A DNA stretch of 64,000 bases from Streptomyces corallincola (GCF_019104725.1 NZ_JAHRXF010000003.1:124001-188000); one strand, 5' to 3'. Shown: positions 18,035 to 30,637, numbered from the stretch's first letter. The notes: generated by a model not told the origin, from the letters alone. A program made the numbers and translations.

Positions 18035-18136
18035 GGGTCACTCCAAAGACTTCAGATGCACTTACGGTTGGGTCCCGGCAGGCCGGGATCGAGATCGTAA
18101 GGCTTGAGATCTTGAGTGGCATTGCCAGGGGGAATG

Positions 18137-18154
18137 GCCCGATCAGGATCGGGC
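18137..18154 (-). promoter_or_regulatory. Hairpin in the rpmB 5' region
   Basis: Perfect 8-bp inverted repeat GCCCGATC-ag-GATCGGGC, 103-120 nt before the rpmB start. It may be a leader structure or a dyad operator; TATGCT (18166-18171 region, read leftward) just upstream looks like a -10 element, which would place the hairpin at the 5' end of the leader. Confidence 0.35.
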
Positions 18155-18294
18155 AACCGGAGCAGCATACAACGGCCGCGTCCGTAGAACGAAATTACCA
18201 CGGTCCGGGGGGACCCCGTCCCGCCCTCCCCGCCGGGCGGCTCCCCGCGCGGGGTCTACGCTGCGTCCACGGCCGGCCAGTCAGGGAGGCGCAG

Positions 18295-19941
18295 GTGGCG
18301 CAGGTGCCGCAGACGTACGTCGATGCTCTCGCGGTGCGCGCCTGGTGCGGGCTCGCGCTCGGCGCGCTCGGCCGGGCCCGCGAGGAGATCGACGCGATCA
18401 ACGTCTACCCCGTGGCCGACGGGGACACCGGCACCAACCTCTATCTGACCGTCGAGTCGGCGGCCACCGCCGTGGAGGCCGTCTTCGCCGGGTACGCCAC
18501 CGGCGCCGGGCGGCCCGCGCTCGCGGACGCGGTACGGGCGATGGCCCACGGGGCGCTGATCGGGGCGCGCGGCAACTCCGGCACGATCCTCGCCCAGCTG
18601 CTGCGGGGCATGTCCCAGGAGCTGGCCGGGGCGGACGGCGCCGAGCGGGCGGACGGGACGGTGCTCGGGCGGGCGCTGCGGCGGGCCGCCGACTCCGCGC
18701 GGACCGCCGTCGCGCATCCTGTCGAGGGCACCGTGCTCACCGTCGCCTCGGCGGCCGCCCGTGCCGCCGAGCGGGCCGGGGACGACTGCGGGGAGGTGGC
18801 CCGCGCCGCGCACACGGCGGCGGGGCACGCGCTGGCCGCGACCCCCGGCCAGCTCGCCGTACTGGGCCGGGCCGGAGTGGTGGACGCGGGCGGACGCGGT
18901 CTGGTCGCCGTCCTGGGCGCGCTGGTGGAGGCGTGCACCGGCGAGGCACCGGCCGGGACCGCCGCCGTCGTACGGCCGCCGCGCCCCGAGGCCGAACCCT
19001 GCGCCGACGACGCCGTGGACGGCGGGCCCGCGTACGAGGTGATCTACCTGCTGGAGGCCGGGGACGCGGCCGTGGAGCGGCTCCGTGCCCGGCTGGACGG
19101 GCTCGGGGACTCGCTGGTGGTGGTCGGCGGGGACGGGCTGTGGAACGTCCATGTGCACGTGGACGACGCGGGCGCCGCCGTGGAGGCGGGCGTGGAGGCG
19201 GGGCGGCCGTACCGCATCCGGATCACCCACTTCGCGTCCGGCGACCGGGCGGGCGCCGAACGGCCGCCGCGCGAGCCGGTGCAGCGCGCCGTCGTCGCCG
19301 TCGTGCCCGGCGAGGGGCTGGCCGGGCTGTACACCGAGGCCGGGGCCACCGCCGTGCTCGCCCGGCCCGGCGAGGCGCCCGGCAGCGGCGAACTGGTCGA
19401 GGCGGTACGGCGCGCGCACGCCCGCGAGGTCGTCCTCCTGCCCAACGACCCCGCGCTGCGGCACACCGCCGCCGCCGCCGCCGAGCAGGCCCGCACCGAG
19501 GGCGTCCGGGTCGCGCTGATCCCGACCCGCTCGGCGGTGCAGGGCATCGCCGCGCTCGCCGTGCACGCGCCGGAGCGGCGGTTCGACGAGGACGTGGTCC
19601 AGATGACCTCCGCCGCCGGTGCCACCCGCAGCGCCGAGGTCGTCGTCGCCGAGCACCGCTCCTGGACCTCGGCGGGCATCTGCCAGGCCGGGGACGCCCT
19701 CGGGCTCATCGACGGCGACGTGGCGGTCATCGGCCCCGACGTCACCGCCGCCGCCACCGCCCTCCTCGACCGCATGCTCCGCGCCGGGGGCGAACTCGTC
19801 ACCCTGGTCGTCGGCACCGAGGCACCGGACGCCCTCGCCGAACACCTGGAGAACCGCGTCCGCGAGACCTACCTCGCGGTGGACACCGTGGTGTACGCGG
19901 GGGGCCGGCAGGCGGTGCCGCTGCTGATCGGGGTCGAGTAG
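18295..19941 (+). CDS. DAK/DhaL-domain protein, FakA (YloV)-like kinase
   Basis: 548 residues. The N-terminal DhaL-type kinase domain (about 1-205) has the Mg-ATP motif NVYPVADGDTGTNLYLT with aspartates 42 and 44, plus GARGNSGTILAQLLRG. The remaining part follows the fatty-acid kinase FakA/YloV architecture: a middle domain with AGVVDAGGRGLVAVLGAL and a C-terminal EDD-like domain with LPNDPALRHTAAAAAEQ. In Firmicutes such proteins phosphorylate fatty acids bound to DegV/FakB partners; that activity is inferred here. The gene neighbours recG as in many bacteria. The GTG at 18295 follows GGGAGG by 5 nt. Convergent with the TPR gene, 25 bp apart. Confidence 0.88.
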   Translation: MAQVPQTYVDALAVRAWCGLALGALGRAREEIDAINVYPVADGDTGTNLYLTVESAATAVEAVFAGYATGAGRPALADAVRAMAHGALIGARGNSGTILAQLLRGMSQELAGADGAERADGTVLGRALRRAADSARTAVAHPVEGTVLTVASAAARAAERAGDDCGEVARAAHTAAGHALAATPGQLAVLGRAGVVDAGGRGLVAVLGALVEACTGEAPAGTAAVVRPPRPEAEPCADDAVDGGPAYEVIYLLEAGDAAVERLRARLDGLGDSLVVVGGDGLWNVHVHVDDAGAAVEAGVEAGRPYRIRITHFASGDRAGAERPPREPVQRAVVAVVPGEGLAGLYTEAGATAVLARPGEAPGSGELVEAVRRAHAREVVLLPNDPALRHTAAAAAEQARTEGVRVALIPTRSAVQGIAALAVHAPERRFDEDVVQMTSAAGATRSAEVVVAEHRSWTSAGICQAGDALGLIDGDVAVIGPDVTAAATALLDRMLRAGGELVTLVVGTEAPDALAEHLENRVRETYLAVDTVVYAGGRQAVPLLIGVE

Positions 19942-19966
19942 CGGGCCCCCGGGGTGCCCCAGAGGC

Positions 19967-22891
19967 TCAGTCGGTGTCGGCCAGCAGGCGTTCCGCCTCC
20001 TCGCGGTGGGCCCGCGCCCGCGGGTCCGCCGGGTCGTGGGACTCGTACGCCGTCAGGACCGCCCGGGCACGGGCGCGGGCCTCCGCCGGGCGGGACAGGG
20101 TGAACTCCACGGACGCGGCGGCCAGTTGGGCCGAGGCGTGGTCGTGGAGGGCGGGGGCGCCGAGGGAGGCGTGGACGGTGGCCGACGCCTCCAGGCGGTC
20201 CAGGGCGGCCGTCAGCAGAGCCTTCGCGGTCTTCCGGGACTCCGTCCGAGCCGCCGCACGGGTGAGGAGGTCGCCGTGCTGGCGGTGCGTGGTGGCGAGT
20301 TCCTCGCGCAGCGCGGTCCGCTCCTCGGCGGTGGCGGCGGGCAGCGCGTCCTCGCAGGCCGAGGCCGCCTCCGCCATCAGCGCCCGCCCACCGGAGACCC
20401 CGGCCGGGAGCTGGAGCGCCAGCCAGGCGCGGGCGCGCAGCGAGCGCGCCAGGAAGTGCGGGTTGCCCAGGGCACGCCACAGCCCACCGGCGCGCGCGTA
20501 GGCGCGGTCGGCGTCCTCGGGCAGCCCGGCGTGGCCCAGCGACTCGGCGGCGAGGTGGGCGAGCGTGGCGTGGTCGCGCTGGTCGGGCCAGAGCCGGGCC
20601 CTCCCGGCCGCCTCCAGGCGCCGTTCGGCCGCCGCCCGGTGCTCGCCCAGTTCGGCCAGGCAGTCCCCGAGCCACCACAGCGTCTGGACGATCCCGCCCA
20701 CCCCGTGCGTCTTCACCGTCAGCTCAGGCAGCGCCGACTCCAGGGTCTCGGCGGCCTCCGCGTACCGCCCGAGCCGCAGCAGGCAGCCGCCCAGCAGATG
20801 CCGGGCCCAGGCGCCGATCGTGCCGGACTCGCCCGCCACGTCGGCCCAGTGCGCCGCCTCCAGCGCGTGCTCGACGCCGTCCTCGACCGCGCCCCGGTTC
20901 CCGGTCAGCTCCGCGAGCTGGAGGTGCAACTGGGCCCGCCCCACGGGTTCGACGTACGGGCCGCCGTGCTCCAGGGCGGACCGCAGCGCCGTCTCGGCGT
21001 CCGCCTCCTCCCCGAGCGCGTGGGACATCGCGGCGAGCCGTGCCTCGTACTCCACGACGAACCAGGGCAGTCCGGCGGCCACGAACTCGTCGCAGGCCCG
21101 GCGCAGCAGGCCCCGTGCCCGGTCGGGATCGCCGCCCATCTCGGTCAGGTCGGCGAGCATCGCCCGTGACTCGGCGGACCGCGCGGCCAGCCGTACGTCG
21201 TCCCCGGCGCGGCCCTCCACCAGGGCGAGCACCTCGCGCACCGCGTGCCCGGCCTCCGCCAGGTACTCCTCGGTGACGTGGCCGTCGTTCAGGCGGCGCA
21301 TCAGGGAACGGGCCCGGCTCATCGCCACGGACGCGGTCTGCCGGACTCCGGTGCGCCCGTCGGCGTAGAGCGTGAGCACCTGGTCGTAGAGCACGGCGGT
21401 CTCGGTGAGGGCGTCCGGGATCTCGCCGTTCAGGGCGCGGACGTAGGCGCCGCGGGCGCGGGCGGCGAGGGCCTCGCCGGGATCGCCGGACTCCGCGAAC
21501 AGCCCGGCGGCCGTCGTGAACAGCGGTGCGCCGTTGGGTCCGCTCTCCATCGCCTCGTACTCCGCCAGTTCCGCGCGGGTACGGGCGTCCAGCGCGGCGC
21601 CGGTCTCCTCGGCGGCCCGCGCCACGGCGGCCCACGCCGCCATCGCGTCCGGCCGGAGGGTGCCGGAGCGCCGACGGGCCTCCGCCAGCAGCGCGGGCAG
21701 GTCCGTGCCCGTCACCGGCGCTCCGGGCGCCACCAGCAGCGGGGCCGGTCCGGCGGGCACCGCGCGGACCCCCAGCGGCAGCCGCCCGGTGAACGGCTCC
21801 CGGGCCATCCGCGCGCGGACCCGGTCGCCCACGGCCCCGGTGCCGTTGCGGGCGTCGAAGCGAGCCGCCAGCTCCAGCGCCTCCGCCCGCGCGTGCGCGG
21901 CGAGTTCCCCGGCGGTCCACTCCCGTCCGGCCGGACCCGGCACCGGGCGGGCGGCGAGGCCCAGCGCGACCAGCCGCTCCGCGAGCAGCGCGACCACGGC
22001 GTGGAAGTCCATCCGGCTGCGCGGGTGCCCGGTGTCCGCGAAGTACGCGGGCCGCTCCGCGAGGAGTTCCAGACCGCGCGCCTCGTTGCCGGTGAGCGCG
22101 CAGAACTCGACGTGGTCCGCGTAGGCGCCCCGCATGCTCTCCATCGGGCGGACCAGCCGCAGCCCGCGCAGGTGGTGGGCGCGGGCCTCCTCGGCGCGGC
22201 CGAGGCGCAACAGCGGGACGAGGGAGGAGGCGAGGGTGGCGTGCGGCTCGTGCGCGCAGGCGTACGCGCCCTCCAGCACCGGCCCCCACAGCTCCAGCGC
22301 GCCCGCGTCGTCCCCGCGCTCCGCCCGCCAGCCGCCCTGCGCGTTCAGCTCGCAGGCGTGGCAGTCGGCCATCCGGTCCCGATCGGCGGCCAGCCACGCG
22401 CCGAACGCCCGCTCCGCCCGCGCCAGGTCCCCGGTGTGCTCGGCCACGCTGAACTCCGCGGCGCGCACCGCCCGTTCGGAGTGCCCGGCGAGCCGGTAGC
22501 GGTGCTCCATCTCGCCGAGCCACTTCTCCACCGAGGCCAGCGGGATGTGCGGCTGGCCCAGCATGCCCGCCGAGACCCACTTGAAGACCCAGTGCAGGGT
22601 GTGCGTCTCGTAGTCGTCGAAGTCCTCCGGGCGCTCGTCCCACATGCGCAGCAGCCGCGCGAACGGGACGAACATCCGGTCCTTCTCGGAGCTGTAGTTG
22701 TAGACCGTGATCTGGTGCCCGAGCGCCTCGATCACGGCGAGCGGTATGTCCAGCCGCTCCGCCTCCGCGAGCAGCCGCTCGGCGTGCGCGTTGCGCGCCG
22801 GGCCCTCGGGGCGCTCGCCGTTCTCCGCGATCGCCCGGCGCAGGGCGTCCAGGCCGGTGACCGGCTCCGCCATCCCCTCCGTGCCCGCCAT
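19967..22891 (-). CDS. Large TPR-like helical-repeat protein coupled to the Hsp90 gene
   Basis: 974-residue, cytoplasmic, almost entirely helical protein with no signal or membrane segment. The middle and C-terminal parts contain many degenerate tetratricopeptide units (for example GDPGEALAARARGAYVRAL, LGRYAEAAETLESALPEL, LGEHRAAAERRLEAAG, AGLPEDADRAYARAGGLWRALG). The N-terminal 300 residues are more specific (VYNYSSEKDRMFVPFARLL, ETHTLHWVFKWVSAGMLGQP, YACAHEPHATLASSLVPLLRLG) and I recognise no enzyme motif. Its ATG shares one base with the stop of the upstream Hsp90-family gene (TGATG), and GGGAGG about 10 nt upstream lies inside that gene, so the two are translationally coupled. A client-binding or co-chaperone role for the Hsp90 protein is the natural inference. 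The start is secure because of the coupling. Confidence 0.85.
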   Translation of the reverse strand: MAGTEGMAEPVTGLDALRRAIAENGERPEGPARNAHAERLLAEAERLDIPLAVIEALGHQITVYNYSSEKDRMFVPFARLLRMWDERPEDFDDYETHTLHWVFKWVSAGMLGQPHIPLASVEKWLGEMEHRYRLAGHSERAVRAAEFSVAEHTGDLARAERAFGAWLAADRDRMADCHACELNAQGGWRAERGDDAGALELWGPVLEGAYACAHEPHATLASSLVPLLRLGRAEEARAHHLRGLRLVRPMESMRGAYADHVEFCALTGNEARGLELLAERPAYFADTGHPRSRMDFHAVVALLAERLVALGLAARPVPGPAGREWTAGELAAHARAEALELAARFDARNGTGAVGDRVRARMAREPFTGRLPLGVRAVPAGPAPLLVAPGAPVTGTDLPALLAEARRRSGTLRPDAMAAWAAVARAAEETGAALDARTRAELAEYEAMESGPNGAPLFTTAAGLFAESGDPGEALAARARGAYVRALNGEIPDALTETAVLYDQVLTLYADGRTGVRQTASVAMSRARSLMRRLNDGHVTEEYLAEAGHAVREVLALVEGRAGDDVRLAARSAESRAMLADLTEMGGDPDRARGLLRRACDEFVAAGLPWFVVEYEARLAAMSHALGEEADAETALRSALEHGGPYVEPVGRAQLHLQLAELTGNRGAVEDGVEHALEAAHWADVAGESGTIGAWARHLLGGCLLRLGRYAEAAETLESALPELTVKTHGVGGIVQTLWWLGDCLAELGEHRAAAERRLEAAGRARLWPDQRDHATLAHLAAESLGHAGLPEDADRAYARAGGLWRALGNPHFLARSLRARAWLALQLPAGVSGGRALMAEAASACEDALPAATAEERTALREELATTHRQHGDLLTRAAARTESRKTAKALLTAALDRLEASATVHASLGAPALHDHASAQLAAASVEFTLSRPAEARARARAVLTAYESHDPADPRARAHREEAERLLADTD

Positions 22892-24750
22892 CAGCGCCCG
22901 TCCTCCCGTTGAGTGGCCCACTCCAGCAGGCCGATGAACGCCCGGTTGAGCAGCGCGGAGTCCGCCGGGCGCAGCGGGCGCCGCGCCATCAGCGGCGCCT
23001 GCCCGTACAGCGACTCGGTCGCGGTGCCGATCAGTTCCGGGTCCGGCAGCGCGGCCACCTTCCGGACCAGCGGACTGAGGTGGTTCAGCACCAGCCGGGC
23101 GCGCGGGGCGCTGCCGCGCAGCGAGCCCAGGATGCCCGCCCACAGGTCGTCCGCCCGCTCCTCCGCCTCGGCCCGCGCCCGCTCGTGCCGCGCCGACCGG
23201 TCGTCCAGGTGCAGCGCCGGGACGGACAGCGGGTGGAAGGCGCGTACGACCACGTCGCAGCCCAGCGGGTCCAGCTTCGCGCGCGCCGCCGCGAGGAACC
23301 CGGTGAGCGCCAGCTCCTCCGCCGGGTCCACGGCGTCCAGGTGCGCGGTCACCGTCTCCGCGTCCAGCTCCGCGACCACCGTGCCCGGCCGCACCGAGGG
23401 CAGCGCCTCGACCAGCTCGCTGTCGTAGGTGTAGCCGCCGTTCACCACGCCGACGCCCTGCGCCGACGCGATCGGCGCCACCTGCCGGAACTCCTCGACG
23501 GTGCGCGTGAAGTGCACCACCGGGTGCCGTCCCGCGAACTCCGCCAGGGACAGCCGTCCGTCCGTGGTCTCGAACGGCAGCCACGGCAGCATCGTGCGCA
23601 GCATCTCCGCATCGTGCCGGGCCAGCGACTTCACGCCCAGGTGGTGCACGGCCAGGAACGCCGACAGCAGCTCCGGGTCGCCCGCCGCGAGCCCGGTCAG
23701 CCAGGACCTGATCCGCTCCCCGAGCGCCTCCCGTACGGCCGCGAGCGTCTCGTCCTCGTACAGCGCCTCGCGGGACGCAGTGGGCCGCAGGCTGTCGGTG
23801 TCCAGCACGCAGCGCACGAAGAACGCCCAGTCGGGCAGCAGCTGTTCGGCGCGCTCGGTCAGCAGCATGCCCTTGAGGTGCACCCGGTGGGAGGCCCGCT
23901 GCGCCGGACTCACCGCCGACGGCAGCACGTACGCCACCCCGCGCAGCCCGGCCAGCGGCACGTCCAGGGCGATCGAGTCCAGCGGGACGAACCCGAACGT
24001 CTCCCGGCAGTGCCGGGCCAGCGCGGCACGGCGCGCCTCCGGGCCGGGGTACGCCCGCTCCCAGGGCGCGGGCAGATCGGTCACCGGCTCGCCGTCCACG
24101 CGTACGTCGTACGGGAGCAGCGCGCCGAAGTCGCGGGCCAGCGTGCGCACCCGGTCCGGCGCCAACCACTCGGCCGCGCCCGCGCGGGCCGTCAGGTACA
24201 CGGTGGTGCCCGGCTCCGGGCGCTCCGCCTCGGGCAGCGTCCGCACGGTGTACGACCCGTCGTCCCGCGCCGTCCACTCCACGGGCGGTGCCTGCGGCTC
24301 GCGGGCGCTGCGGCTGACGACGCGGACGCGTTCGGCGACCACGAAGCAGGCCAGCAGTCCGATGCCGAACTGTCCGAGGAAGTCCGAGCGGGCCTCCTGG
24401 AGCCCGTCGGCGAGCCCGTCGGCCCGCTTGGAACTGCGGCCGATCGTCGCCAGCAGCCCGTGCACCTCGGCCTCGGTGAGCCCGATGCCGCTGTCCTCGA
24501 CCCGCAGGGTGCCGTCCGCCGTGTGCAGCAGAACCAGCGCCGGTGCGTCCGGTTCCCCGGCCCGCCGCGCGGTCACGGCGTCCACGGCGTTCTGGAGCAG
24601 CTCGCGCAGATACACCTTGGGGCTGGAGTACAGGTGATGGGAGAGCAGGTCCACCAGGCCGCGCAGATCGACCTGGAAGGTGTGCGGTGACTGAGAGGAC
24701 GGCTGGGACGGCTGGGAGGCCGGTGACGGCTGTGAAGTCTGGGAGTCCAT
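22891..24750 (-). CDS. Divergent Hsp90-family ATPase
   Basis: 619 residues, close to HtpG length. The GHKL domain is intact: E50 and N54 in RELLQNAVDAV, D86 in VEDSGIGL, the lid LLATIGRSSK, and GQFGIGLLACFVVAERVRV at 126-144. GTTVYL follows. The middle domain has HLKGMLLTERAEQLLPDWAFFVRCVLDT and the catalytic arginine R327 in TASREALYEDE, matching NISRE of classical Hsp90. The C-terminal third is divergent and ends QREDGR, without MEEVD. The first 25 residues are a Ser/Gln/Pro repeat. Downstream it is coupled to the TPR gene; upstream it is divergent from recG. In S. coelicolor I do not recall an Hsp90 gene at this place, so the pair may be an insertion between the DAK gene and recG. Confidence 0.9.
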   Translation of the reverse strand: MDSQTSQPSPASQPSQPSSQSPHTFQVDLRGLVDLLSHHLYSSPKVYLRELLQNAVDAVTARRAGEPDAPALVLLHTADGTLRVEDSGIGLTEAEVHGLLATIGRSSKRADGLADGLQEARSDFLGQFGIGLLACFVVAERVRVVSRSAREPQAPPVEWTARDDGSYTVRTLPEAERPEPGTTVYLTARAGAAEWLAPDRVRTLARDFGALLPYDVRVDGEPVTDLPAPWERAYPGPEARRAALARHCRETFGFVPLDSIALDVPLAGLRGVAYVLPSAVSPAQRASHRVHLKGMLLTERAEQLLPDWAFFVRCVLDTDSLRPTASREALYEDETLAAVREALGERIRSWLTGLAAGDPELLSAFLAVHHLGVKSLARHDAEMLRTMLPWLPFETTDGRLSLAEFAGRHPVVHFTRTVEEFRQVAPIASAQGVGVVNGGYTYDSELVEALPSVRPGTVVAELDAETVTAHLDAVDPAEELALTGFLAAARAKLDPLGCDVVVRAFHPLSVPALHLDDRSARHERARAEAEERADDLWAGILGSLRGSAPRARLVLNHLSPLVRKVAALPDPELIGTATESLYGQAPLMARRPLRPADSALLNRAFIGLLEWATQREDGR

Positions 24751-25123
24751 CGTCGCTGCGCCGGCGGGGGGAGGGAACGCGGCGCGGGGTCGGGCGGTCC
24801 GGATGGGGCGGTGACCGCGGAGGGATGGCCGGAGCGCGCCATCCTAGAGCGGTTCCGCCCGGTCCGACCAGGGTCTTCCGGCCGCCCGTACGGGAGTTCG
24901 GGCCCCGAGGCGCTGCCCGGCGGTGCGGGGGAGGGCGTCCGGTGCTGGTGGTGGGCGAGGCCGCCCGGTTCGTGAGGGCGGTGGTGCGGGCGCGGGGGAG
25001 GGGCGCGCGGGGCGGGAAGTGCGCCGTCCCGGGGAGCGGCCCGCCCCCCTGCCGGGGATTCGCCCCGCCCCGCGGACGCCCCCGGCACCGTCGGCTGTGG
25101 CGATGTCGGTGCCGTGGTGTGCA
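24751..25123. other. Divergent promoter region between the Hsp90 gene and recG
   Basis: 373 bp of very GC-rich DNA without a credible gene. For the leftward Hsp90 operon, TAGGAT read leftward at 24846-24841 is a fair -10 element about 90 nt from the start codon; no clear -35, CIRCE or HspR-type repeat is visible. No Shine-Dalgarno precedes the Hsp90 ATG. For recG I see no clear promoter. Confidence 0.4.
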
Positions 25124-28622
<3,499 letters not shown>

Positions 28623-28733
28623 CCCGCACCCCGGCCCGGCCGTGACGGACCGTCACCCGGTGTCCTCCGTACCGCGCGTGGCCGTACAGTCGTTCCGTCC
28701 GTCTCCAACAGCGGCAGAGAGTGGCGAGCACAG

Positions 28734-29831
28734 GTGGACGTCCAGAACAAGCTCGACGAGATCGTCGCCGCCGTCTCCGGCGCCCGGTCCATGCCCATGT
28801 CGGCCTCGTGCGTGGTCAACCGCGCCGACCTGCTGGCCCTGCTCGAAGAGGTCCGCGAGGCCCTGCCCGGCTCGCTCCAGCAGGCCCAGGACCTGATCGG
28901 CGGCCGGGAGCGGATGGTCGAGGACGCCCGCCAGGAGGCCGGCCGGATCATCGAGGCCGCGCGCGCCGAACGCGGCTCGCTGGTCGCCGGGACCGAGGTC
29001 GCCCGCCACTCCCAGGCCGAGGCCGACCGCATCCTCACCGAGGCCCGCACCGAGGCCGAGGAGGTCCGCGCCGAGGCCGACGAGTACGTGGACTCCAAGC
29101 TCGCCAACTTCGAGGTCGTCCTCACCAAGACCCTCGGCTCCGTGGGCCGGGGCCGCGAGAAGCTCCTCGGCACCGGCCCCGGCCTGGACGAGAACGGCTA
29201 CGAGGACGAGGACGCCCCCGAGCGCAGCCAGGACCCCGGCACGCTGCGGCAGAACGCCGACGCCTACGTGGACGCCAAGCTCGGCGCCTTCGAGGCGGTG
29301 CTCGCCAAGACCCTGGAGGCGGTCGGACGCGGTCGGCAGAAGCTGCACGGCCGGATCGCCACCGACGACCTCGGCGCCCTCGCCGACGACACCACGACCT
29401 TCCAGCACTCCAGCGACGCCGACTACCTCGCCGACCTCGCGGCCCTCGCCGACACCCCGCCCGCCCGCGCGCTCCCGCAGCAGCAGCGCACCGAGCCCGC
29501 CGCCCCCGCGCAGCCGTCGTACGACCCGCAGCCCGCCTACGACCCCGGCTACGCCCCGGCCGCCGCCCAGCAGCAGGACCTCTACGGGAGCTTCCCGCAG
29601 GCGCCGGAGTACGCCCCGCAGGACCCGTACGGGTACCAGCAGGCCGACCCCTACGCCTACCAGGGCTACGACCCCCGGCAGACCGGCTACGACCAGCAGC
29701 CCCAGCAGCCCCAGCACCCCGTGCCCCAGCAGCAGGAGCAGGGCTACGCCCTGGACGAGACCAGCCTCTTCGACACCGGCATGATCAGCGCCGAGCAGCT
29801 CCGCGCCTACGAGCAGGGGCGGGGCCTGTAA
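28734..29831 (+). CDS. DivIVA-like coiled-coil protein with a Tyr/Gln/Pro-rich tail
   Basis: 365 residues. After a DivIVA/cell-division-initiation style N-terminus (MDVQNKLDEIVAAVSGARSM) comes a long coiled coil rich in Ala, Glu and Arg (about 50-130: ARQEAGRIIEAARAERGSLV and similar). Two copies of a short module follow: YVDSKLANFEVVLTKTLGSVGRGREKL near 121-147 and YVDAKLGAFEAVLAKTLEAVGRGRQKL near 180-206. The last 130 residues are disordered, with many YDP, YGYQ and QQ units. No membrane segment is seen. The S. coelicolor counterpart has been annotated as a cell-division initiation-like protein; a cytoskeletal or scaffolding role is inferred. Confidence 0.88.
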   Translation: MDVQNKLDEIVAAVSGARSMPMSASCVVNRADLLALLEEVREALPGSLQQAQDLIGGRERMVEDARQEAGRIIEAARAERGSLVAGTEVARHSQAEADRILTEARTEAEEVRAEADEYVDSKLANFEVVLTKTLGSVGRGREKLLGTGPGLDENGYEDEDAPERSQDPGTLRQNADAYVDAKLGAFEAVLAKTLEAVGRGRQKLHGRIATDDLGALADDTTTFQHSSDADYLADLAALADTPPARALPQQQRTEPAAPAQPSYDPQPAYDPGYAPAAAQQQDLYGSFPQAPEYAPQDPYGYQQADPYAYQGYDPRQTGYDQQPQQPQHPVPQQQEQGYALDETSLFDTGMISAEQLRAYEQGRGL

Positions 29832-29871
29832 CCCGGCGCCCACGGGCCCGCCGGGGGGCGCGGCCACCCGA

Positions 29872-29901
29872 TTGGGTCCTGGGCGGATGGTCCAGTATCC
29901 T
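29872..29901 (+). promoter_or_regulatory. Promoter of the DUF177-rpmF-rnc-mutM operon
   Basis: TTGGGT (29872-29877), an 18-bp spacer and TATCCT (29896-29901). It lies 90 bp before the DUF177 gene and fits a HrdB-type promoter. Confidence 0.6.
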
Positions 29902-29990
29902 GGCTGTTCGGTCGCGTCTACGTCCGCGATCACCGCTGCCCGGAACACCGTCGGGCGGCGCTCCCTCCGAGTACGAAGCCGAAAGCAGGA

Positions 29991-30635
29991 ATGGCAGCCA
30001 ACGCCCGCCTCGACCACCGCAACCCCCTCGTGTTCGACACGCACGAGCTGGGCCGGCGGCCCGGTGCGCTGCAGCGTCAGACCCGCACGGTGGACGCTCC
30101 CCGCGATCTGGGCATCCAGGGAGTCATCGGAGTGCCGGAAGGCGCCCCGCTGGAACTCGACCTCCGTCTCGAATCCGTCATGGAGGGGGTGCTCGTCACG
30201 GGTACCGCCCGTGCGCGGGCCGAGGGGGAGTGCGTAAGGTGTCTGGAGCCGGTCGGGCAGCAGCTCGAAGCGGACTTCCAGGAACTGTTCTCGTACCCTG
30301 ACGCCGACGACCGGGGCCGTGTGATCGCGGAACCGGGCGACGACGCCGAGGACGACGAGGACCGGTTCTTCATCGAGGACGGCCTGTTCGACCTCGAACC
30401 TCTGCTGCGCGATGCGGTGGTGCTCGCACTGCCGATGCAGCCGGTGTGCCAGGACGACTGTCCCGGTCTGTGCTCCGAGTGCGGAGCGCGGCTGGTGGAC
30501 GACCCGGACCACCACCACGACGCCCTCGACATCCGTTGGGCGGCATTGCAGGGACTCGCCGGTTCATCTGAAGACGGCGAGAAGGACGAGATGAGCGGCG
30601 CCGAGTCCGGTGCCGACGAGAAGCAGGAGAAGTAG
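29991..30635 (+). CDS. DUF177 (YceD) family protein
   Basis: 214 residues. YceD/Duf177 proteins are widely linked to 23S rRNA and L32 accumulation and nearly always precede rpmF, as here. Typical features are the conserved acidic and cysteine positions: [10 protein letters not shown] and the C-terminal [16 protein letters not shown], a four-cysteine cluster that can bind zinc, followed by [19 protein letters not shown]. An acidic stretch ([14 protein letters not shown]) lies between. The ATG at 29991 follows AGCAGGA directly. The rpmF GTG is 2 bp past the stop, so the genes are tightly coupled. Confidence 0.92.
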   Translation: MAANARLDHRNPLVFDTHELGRRPGALQRQTRTVDAPRDLGIQGVIGVPEGAPLELDLRLESVMEGVLVTGTARARAEGECVRCLEPVGQQLEADFQELFSYPDADDRGRVIAEPGDDAEDDEDRFFIEDGLFDLEPLLRDAVVLALPMQPVCQDDCPGLCSECGARLVDDPDHHHDALDIRWAALQGLAGSSEDGEKDEMSGAESGADEKQEK

Positions 30636-30637
30636 CC

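Noticed and set aside
22892..24277. Extension of the TPR protein upstream through the Hsp90 gene (1436-codon frame)
   Set aside because: The upstream part is Gly/Arg/Ala-rich and antisense-like to no domain, while the Hsp90 frame over the same DNA has full motifs; the TGATG junction gives the true start.
24923..25123. 67-codon N-terminal extension of RecG
   Set aside because: It is Gly/Arg-rich, lies in the promoter gap and has no family match; RecG proteins start near PALEEPL.
24751..25123. CIRCE or HspR (HAIR) heat-shock operator before the Hsp90-family gene
   Set aside because: Neither the TTAGCACTC-n9-GAGTGCTAA nor the CTTGAGT-n7-ACTCAAG pattern is present.
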